Assembly (NCBI GenBank): GCA_018968995.1
Contig: JAGWZD010000083.1
Location: forward strand, 1-7,971
Length of the DNA stretch: 7,971 nucleotides
From: Bdellovibrionales bacterium
GTDB lineage: Bacteria; Bdellovibrionota; UBA1018
Direction of reading: 5' to 3'
Positions 1 to 3,692 of this stretch are shown here, one piece after another (position 1 is the stretch's first letter; each line of letters begins with the position of its first letter). The translations under genes were made by a program, and so were the position numbers. The notes under the pieces are model-generated. The model was not told the origin of the DNA and ran no database searches. It saw nothing but the letters and a program-made list of their open reading frames with translations.

Positions 1-488
1 TGATGATCCTTCTGGGATTTTGCAACCGAGCTCACCTGCCACATGTTTCCAAGCTTGAAGTTCTGCTCCACACAAACAATGAGCTGCCGGTCCTTAAGGT
101 CCTTGAGCGCCCGGCTTACGGTGGATCTTGATACCCCGGTCTTCAGCACAATATAGTCAATCGACGCTCGCACCCGGCCTATCGAGTTCGCATGCGACCA
201 TGCGGCCACGCTCAGCCAAATGAACACCACAAAGGACTCACCCGTTAGCGCCCGGATCACCGGATCCTCAAAGATCGCGCGCTCCAGGGTAAAATACCCC
301 TTCCCCTGAATTGAGCTCTCATAAGGTCCCTCTACCTGAGCCGCCTCTTTTTGAGGTGCCTTGGTTTGAACCTGCTCCTGCACCTCAGGCGCTTTTAGCG
401 TTGGCCTTCCATGAGCCCTTAAATCATAGGGCTTTTTGATGTTGAGTTTCGCGATCGCACCTTGAATCTCAGCTGTGGTTTTAGACAT
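1..488 (-). CDS. Winged-helix replication-initiator-like protein, C-terminus off the left edge
   Basis: Translating back from the ATG at 488 gives 162 residues with no stop before the window edge, so the C-terminus is missing. Residues 1-60 are polar and rich in Lys, Gln and Pro, probably a disordered leader. From about residue 64 (GYFTLERAIFEDPVIRAL) the protein follows the layout of plasmid and phage replication or DnaD-like winged-helix domains: a 'decide-your-ploidy' style opening, a hydrophobic helix (ESFVVFIWLSVAAW), GRVRASIDYIV, then a helix-turn-helix TGVSRSTVSRALKDLKDRQL (about 117-136) and a wing ending in GNMWQV. The role inferred is DNA binding at an origin or operator. The start is well fixed: it overlaps the end of parA by 8 bases (ATGTCTAA) and has a GGGGGTGA Shine-Dalgarno three bases plus one upstream. 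Position directly after parA supports a replication/partition operon. A plain transcriptional regulator cannot be excluded. Confidence 0.7.
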   Translation of the reverse strand, partial: MSKTTAEIQGAIAKLNIKKPYDLRAHGRPTLKAPEVQEQVQTKAPQKEAAQVEGPYESSIQGKGYFTLERAIFEDPVIRALTGESFVVFIWLSVAAWSHANSIGRVRASIDYIVLKTGVSRSTVSRALKDLKDRQLIVCVEQNFKLGNMWQVSSVAKSQKDH

Positions 489-1314
489 GGTTCACCCCCG
501 ACACGAGACTCAAATGGCACTCGGGCTCCTTTTTCTCTTCAACCTTGGATAGAATTTCTTTTGAAAGCTCCAGATAATCTTCGGCCCCCGCTCCATTCGG
601 ATCATGATGGAAGATCGTGCGGCCAAGAGCCGGCGCCTCCCTGAGCTTTACGGTTCTTCGGATTTTGGTTTTTAATACCTCATTTCCAAAGGCCGAAGTG
701 AGCCCATCCCAAGTCTCTTGGGTCATTCGCGTACCATCGGCAAGAGTTAGCAAATAGCCAAGCACCCGAAGTCCTGGATTCGTCGCATTCTTGATTTCCT
801 CGATCTCGGCCAAGAGCTCCTTGATTCCCATCAGGGCAAAAAAGCCTGAATCGACCGGCACCAAGACCCGATCGGCGGCATTGAGCGCCGTATTCATCAG
901 AGGCCCAAAGGTGGGCGGGGTATCGATCAAAATGAAATCAAACCGCGAGCGAATCTGGCTGATTCTTTGGGCCAGCCGCATTTCACTATTGGTGATCCCG
1001 ACCATTTCCCGCTCCACACGCGCAAGCATGGGCGAAGAAGGAATGAGCGAAAACTCAGCTCCCTCAAAAAGAGCCTGCTCAGTTTGAGCCGCCCGATCCC
1101 GAATGAGGTCGGCAACCGAGAGCTTGATATGCTCCAGATCCACCCCGACCCCTTGCGTGGCATTGGCCTGAGGGTCGAGATCCACGATCAGCACCTTTTT
1201 CCCGTGAAACCCGAGTGCTTGGGCCAGGTTGATGGTGGAGGTGGTTTTTCCGACGCCTCCTTTTTGGTTTGCTACTGCGATGACTTTACAGCTCGTCGAT
1301 TCAATCCGTGACAT
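481..1314 (-). CDS. parA: ParA-family partition ATPase (Soj/MinD-like, deviant Walker A)
   Basis: A 277-residue ATPase of the small ParA/Soj class, which binds DNA non-specifically in the ATP form and moves plasmid or chromosome copies with a ParB partner. Visible motifs are the deviant Walker A KGGVGKTT at residues 18-25 (signature Lys18 and Lys23), Walker A' VLIVDLDPQANAT at 41-53, and Walker B FDFILIDTPP at 125-134 with Asp131. The basic segment IRRTVKLREA at 218-227 matches the ParA DNA-contact and EA-containing region. Length fits type Ib or chromosomal ParA; no long N-terminal HTH domain is present. The ATG at 1314 is preferred because GGAG lies six bases upstream. A TTG at 1356 would add 14 residues but has no ribosome binding site. 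No parB is visible downstream; a winged-helix protein takes that place, so the partner may be encoded off the left edge. Confidence in the family is high, in the exact biological role moderate. Confidence 0.92.
   Translation of the reverse strand: MSRIESTSCKVIAVANQKGGVGKTTSTINLAQALGFHGKKVLIVDLDPQANATQGVGVDLEHIKLSVADLIRDRAAQTEQALFEGAEFSLIPSSPMLARVEREMVGITNSEMRLAQRISQIRSRFDFILIDTPPTFGPLMNTALNAADRVLVPVDSGFFALMGIKELLAEIEEIKNATNPGLRVLGYLLTLADGTRMTQETWDGLTSAFGNEVLKTKIRRTVKLREAPALGRTIFHHDPNGAGAEDYLELSKEILSKVEEKKEPECHLSLVSGVNHV
492..499 (-). promoter_or_regulatory. Strong Shine-Dalgarno for the winged-helix gene, inside parA
   Basis: The minus strand reads GGGGGTGA, a 7/8 match to GGAGGTGA, ending four bases before the ATG at 488. 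It sits inside the last codons of parA and fixes the downstream start, supporting coupled translation of the two genes. Confidence 0.6.
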
Positions 1315-1320
1315 GACATT

Positions 1321-1325
1321 CTCCA
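1321..1325 (-). promoter_or_regulatory. Ribosome binding site deciding the parA start
   Basis: TGGAG on the minus strand stands six bases before the ATG at 1314. Neither the ATG at 1326 nor the TTG at 1356, both in frame, has a comparable site. This is why the shorter parA start was chosen. Confidence 0.55.
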
Positions 1326-1334
1326 TTCTTGCTG

Positions 1335-1363
1335 TTGACCCCGGATTGATTTTCAAAGAGAAT
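1335..1363 (+). promoter_or_regulatory. Candidate sigma70 promoter, plus strand, opposite the parA leader
   Basis: TTGACC (5/6 to the -35 consensus), a 17-base spacer and GAGAAT (4/6 to the -10 consensus). It would fire away from parA and towards the terminator at 1482-1513, giving a transcript of roughly 140 bases with no obvious reading frame of note. It is a pattern match only; the -10 is mediocre. Confidence 0.25.
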
Positions 1364-1383
1364 GAAAAAGTCCGGGGCGCACA

Positions 1384-1401
1384 GGAAGCCCAAAAGCTTC
1401 C
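1384..1401. other. Short perfect hairpin upstream of parA
   Basis: GGAAGC, six bases of loop (CCAAAA), GCTTCC. It lies in the parA leader on the minus strand and inside the putative short plus-strand transcript, so it could act in either. No run of T follows, so it is not a terminator. Confidence 0.35.
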
Positions 1402-1481
1402 GCTCCATCATTCTCTGGATGTTGAATCTGCGATCGAACTTGCCGGTAAGAGTGCAGACCAAACCTAAAACTTTACAGAAA

Positions 1482-1513
1482 GGCTCGGGGACAACCCGGG
1501 CCCTTTTTGTTTT
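1482..1513 (+). terminator. Rho-independent terminator, plus strand
   Basis: An 8-bp stem with one G-T pair, GGCTCGGG / CCCGGGCC, loop GACAA, followed by CTTTTTGTTTT. No plus-strand protein gene ends here, so it would end either the putative short RNA starting near 1370 or transcription entering from the left across parA. Only the plus orientation has a usable T tract. Confidence 0.6.
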
Positions 1514-1560
1514 GAGCCTTAGTTCACGGGTCACCCCCCTGAGCCGCACCCGAATTGCTC

Positions 1561-1583
1561 CGCGGAGCATATGCGGAGCAGAC
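1561..1583. repeat. 23-bp repeat, copy 1 of 2
   Basis: CGCGGAGCATATGCGGAGCA plus GAC. It matches positions 2093-2115 at 22 of 23 bases (A to G at the eleventh base). It includes part of a perfect palindrome GCTCCGCGGAGC (1558-1569) and an inverted pair TGCTCCGC/GCGGAGCA (1557-1564, 1574-1581). On the minus strand both copies can be read as SAPHMLR. Confidence 0.6.
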
Positions 1584-1706
1584 TGAAATGCAGCGAACTG
1601 CAAGTACCAGTAACTGTTGGAGGTAAAATGCGGGTGTTTTTTCAATGAAAGAAATGGAATCCAGACGGTGCGCGAGGGAAAACAAACAGTTACACACCGT
1701 GACATT

Positions 1707-1756
1707 TCTGCTTTGCAAGCAGGGGGTCATCGGTTCGAATCCGTTCACCTCCACCA
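1707..1756 (+). pseudogene. 3' half of a tRNA-Ala(UGC) gene; probable attachment site
   Basis: The segment holds an anticodon arm TCTGC-TTTGCAA-GCAGG (1707-1723) with anticodon TGC at 1714-1716, a T arm ATCGG-TTCGAAT-CCGTT (1729-1745, one T-T mismatch), the acceptor 3' strand CACCTCC (1746-1752), discriminator A and CCA (1754-1756). The expected 5' partner GGAGGTG and a D arm are not present in the bases just before 1707, so the gene is not functional. A 3' tRNA fragment of this kind is what tRNA-targeting integrases leave at one end of an integrated element. A second, shorter copy lies 201 bp to the right inside the integrase gene. Confidence 0.75.
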
Positions 1757-1760
1757 TTTT
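1738..1760 (+). repeat. att-like direct repeat, left copy
   Basis: The last 19 bases of the tRNA fragment plus ATTTT, starting AATCCGTTCACC. It is identical to 1939-1961. This is the shared core expected of a tRNA 3'-end attachment site. Confidence 0.65.
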
Positions 1761-1772
1761 AAAATAAAAAAC

Positions 1773-1806
1773 GCCGGCAACGTCAGTTGTCCGGCTTTTT
1801 TATTTT
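1773..1806 (+). terminator. Terminator directly after the tRNA fragment
   Basis: GCCGG-CAAC, loop GTCA, GTTG-T-CCGGC: a nine-pair stem with one bulged T, followed by TTTTTTATTTT. An A-rich run precedes it (1761-1771), so it may work weakly in the other direction too. It is placed where a tRNA transcript would normally end. Confidence 0.7.
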
Positions 1807-1830
1807 AAACGGTCGGCGGTTGTTCGATGA

Positions 1831-1918
1831 GAACCGCGCGAGCAAAGCGAGCTACGGTTCGTTCACGAGGCCATTACGGCCGAGTGAGCGCAAGCCCCGA
1901 CGCCAACGGCGAGGGGGC
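1831..1918. other. GC-rich linker of nested inverted repeats between the two att copies
   Basis: GAACCG (1831-1836) pairs with CGGTTC (1855-1860). GCCCC (1894-1898) pairs with GGGGC (1914-1918), enclosing CGCC-AAC-GGCG (1901-1911). GGCC-ATTAC-GGCC lies between. The composition, full of GAGCG and GCGAG words, differs from the flanks. The integrase frame reads through it as RPLAVGVGACAHSAVMAS, which looks like translated non-coding DNA. Function unknown; a REP-like element or recombination scar would fit. Confidence 0.45.
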
Positions 1919-3350
1919 GAGAACAGGAGGTTCGAGCCAATCCGTTCACCTCCACCATTTTTAAACAGGCTTGATCATTTAGATCAGGCCTTTTTTCTTT
2001 CGTAAATTCAGCGATTTGACCGCTCATTTGCTTACGCTCTCCATCACCAGAACCCATTTTACCACGGATGCCCGGCAGTGCTCCAAAACCTTCGCGGAGC
2101 ATGTGCGGAGCAGACCCGGCTTCAACGCTCTGAAGTTGTGATTCGTGCATTTCGCGCGTTTTCAACTCGAGCAGGGCATTGAGTTCCTGAACTCCAAGAT
2201 TCTGCAAATTTCCCAGTGCTTTAAGCAATAAAGAGAAGTCGGCAAAACCTTTTTCATGGTGCGCTTCCTTCGGGGGATTGTCAAAAAGTAGTTCGTCCTG
2301 AACCTTCAGGTCACCATCGAGCAAATGCGAATAAATGTTTGCCGTGGTTTGAATGTCTGTGTGCCCGAGAATCTTTGAAACCTTCTTGATTCCCCAGCCC
2401 GCCCGGATCTTGTTTGATCCGTAGGAGTGGCGAAGCGTGTGCAGGTCGATTCGCTTGGTGATCCCGGCTTTCTTCGCCTGCCTTTTCAGGGCGCGTAGAA
2501 ACGAAGCCTCATCCGGGCGTGATCCGTCCTCATAGCAAAATACGAATTCTCCACGACCCCGAAGCGCTTCGATTGCGGAGATTGCCCTGGATTCAATGGG
2601 AACCGAACGGGGCCTTTGGGTCTTTGACTTTCGAATGATGAAGAACCCCGTGTTCAAATCCACATCCGTCCACTTGAGTTCAAGCGCTTCTGACCTGCGC
2701 ATCCCCGTGAAGGCCAGGAACTGAACCAAAGGCAAAAGAAGCTTGGAGGAAGAGGTTTCTATCTGGCGCAGGAGCTGTTCAATTTCCTCGGGGGTGAGGA
2801 AATTGATTTCCCGGGTGGTGTTTTGCCTGGGCGCGATTTCAGCAATCTTGATCTTCTCAACCGGACTTGAAAAGCCGGCATGGGTTTCACAATAACTTCG
2901 AATCGCGGTGTTGAGCTGATGATGGTACTTCACAAGCGTTGCAGAAGAACACCCATCCTGAATGATGCTTTGATAGAGCTTTAGGACCTGCTCTCTTTTC
3001 AGGGTTGAAAGATTCACACCCCCAAGCTGGGGCTTCACCCTTCCATCAAAGAATCGATCCACCGTGTCCCGCCACTTTTCGCTCAAACCCTTGAATCGCA
3101 GTTGCTTGCGGTAATGATCCACAACCTGGGAAATCGAAACATCGGCGCGTTTTTTTTCGATATTACCTTTGGGGTCAATTCCCGAGAAGAGCTCCTGACG
3201 GATCTTCGCTTCCACCACCAGGGCTTCGTCCTTGGAAGTACCAGCTGAAACCGAAACCCACTTTGAGGCCGAATCCTTGTAGCGAACGACGAAGGAGACG
3301 TTCCCGCTTCGGTGCTTCTTTTCGTAGATGTAGGTGTTTACCTTTTTCAT
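1863..3350 (-). CDS. Tyrosine recombinase / integrase, tRNA-Ala-targeting
   Basis: A site-specific integrase that would cut and rejoin DNA through a tyrosine. Numbering is from the longest frame (ATG at 3419, 518 residues). The preferred start is Met24 at 3350 (MKKVNTYIYEKKHRSGNVSF), where the usual N-terminal domain begins; neither start has a good ribosome binding site. Residues 27-80 resemble the arm-binding or N-terminal domain, about 95-180 the SAM-like core-binding domain, and 205-370 the catalytic domain. Catalytic residues visible are Arg241 in TGMRRSEAL, Lys266 in SKTQRPRSVPI, His327 and Arg330 in HTLRH, His353 in GHTDIQTT, and Tyr363 in NIYSHL. The 155 residues after the Tyr are unusually long. 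The last ~40 run through a terminator (1968-1996), an att repeat (1939-1962) and the GC-rich linker, so the true C-terminus in another integration state probably differs. Its 3' end faces the tRNA remnant, as is common for tRNA-targeting integrases. Confidence 0.9.
   Translation of the reverse strand: MKKVNTYIYEKKHRSGNVSFVVRYKDSASKWVSVSAGTSKDEALVVEAKIRQELFSGIDPKGNIEKKRADVSISQVVDHYRKQLRFKGLSEKWRDTVDRFFDGRVKPQLGGVNLSTLKREQVLKLYQSIIQDGCSSATLVKYHHQLNTAIRSYCETHAGFSSPVEKIKIAEIAPRQNTTREINFLTPEEIEQLLRQIETSSSKLLLPLVQFLAFTGMRRSEALELKWTDVDLNTGFFIIRKSKTQRPRSVPIESRAISAIEALRGRGEFVFCYEDGSRPDEASFLRALKRQAKKAGITKRIDLHTLRHSYGSNKIRAGWGIKKVSKILGHTDIQTTANIYSHLLDGDLKVQDELLFDNPPKEAHHEKGFADFSLLLKALGNLQNLGVQELNALLELKTREMHESQLQSVEAGSAPHMLREGFGALPGIRGKMGSGDGERKQMSGQIAEFTKEKRPDLNDQACLKMVEVNGLARTSCSRPLAVGVGACAHSAVMAS
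1939..1962 (+). repeat. att-like direct repeat, right copy, inside the integrase 3' end
   Basis: It shares 23 bases exactly with 1738-1760. The bases before it, GGTTCGAGCCAATCCG (1929-1944), match the tRNA T arm GGTTCGAATCCG except for four extra bases, so the homology may begin at 1929 with a small insertion. Anticodon-arm sequence is missing here, unlike at the left copy. Confidence 0.6.
1968..1996 (+). terminator. Terminator after the right att copy, within the integrase frame
   Basis: GGCTTGATC, loop ATTTA, GATCAGGCC, then TTTTTT: a 9-bp stem with one G-T pair. It follows the tRNA 3' end at nearly the same distance as the terminator at the left copy. On the minus strand it is read through by the integrase frame. 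Confidence 0.65.
2093..2115. repeat. 23-bp repeat, copy 2 of 2, within the integrase gene
   Basis: It differs from 1561-1583 at one base. In the integrase frame it encodes SAPHMLR in the long tail after the catalytic tyrosine. Confidence 0.6.
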
Positions 3351-3692
3351 GCCTTCGAGAAACTCTCCTGATCCTGAATGAGCCAAAGAATGAAGGGTCG
3401 CTTCGGAACCCGGATCCATTTGCCACTTTGCAGGAAGGGGGGCCGTTTTGCGGGATCAGTTCTGCGCCACCAGTTTAATGCGGGAAGACTTAAATTCAAA
3501 CTGCTTCAGTTTTTGGGGCCAACCTCACTTACTACACCAGACCCCAGCCACTGTACCATGGATTTAAGGGGTTTCCGGCGCCTAAATTAGCCCTACACAT
3601 TTCTTATGCAAACTCGTCCAAGCTGAGGGGCGCGGTCCAGCCGTTCATCACTGTCTAAGTTCTTCCCCGGTTTGATATAAAAAAATAAATGG
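3351..3692. other. Intergenic stretch between integrase and large exported protein
   Basis: No convincing gene. The frames here are short and shadow-like. A hairpin AAACTG-CTT-CAGTTT (3498-3512) running into T is terminator-like on the plus strand but weak. An AT-rich run (TATAAAAAAATAAA, 3676-3689) lies just past the stop codon of the large gene, with no clear stem, so I see no good terminator for it. The integrase promoter should lie here, but no strong -35/-10 pair is seen. If the integrase uses its ATG at 3419, the gap shortens to 273 bases. Confidence 0.4.

Noticed and set aside
1682..1756. A complete tRNA-Ala gene
   Set aside because: No GGAGGTG acceptor strand or D arm occurs before the anticodon arm; only the 3' half is present.
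1524..1757. Minus-strand 77-codon frame beginning MVEVNGFEPMTPCLQSR
   Set aside because: The start is the antisense reading of the tRNA-Ala 3' end, a well-known false protein; the rest has no recognisable domain.
1617..1808. Plus-strand frames across the tRNA fragment, including a GGAGG-led ATG at 1628
   Set aside because: One stops after six codons (MRVFFQ). The others read through the tRNA arm (ALQAGGHRFESVHLHH, VIGSNPFTST) and into the terminator, so they are RNA-gene shadows.
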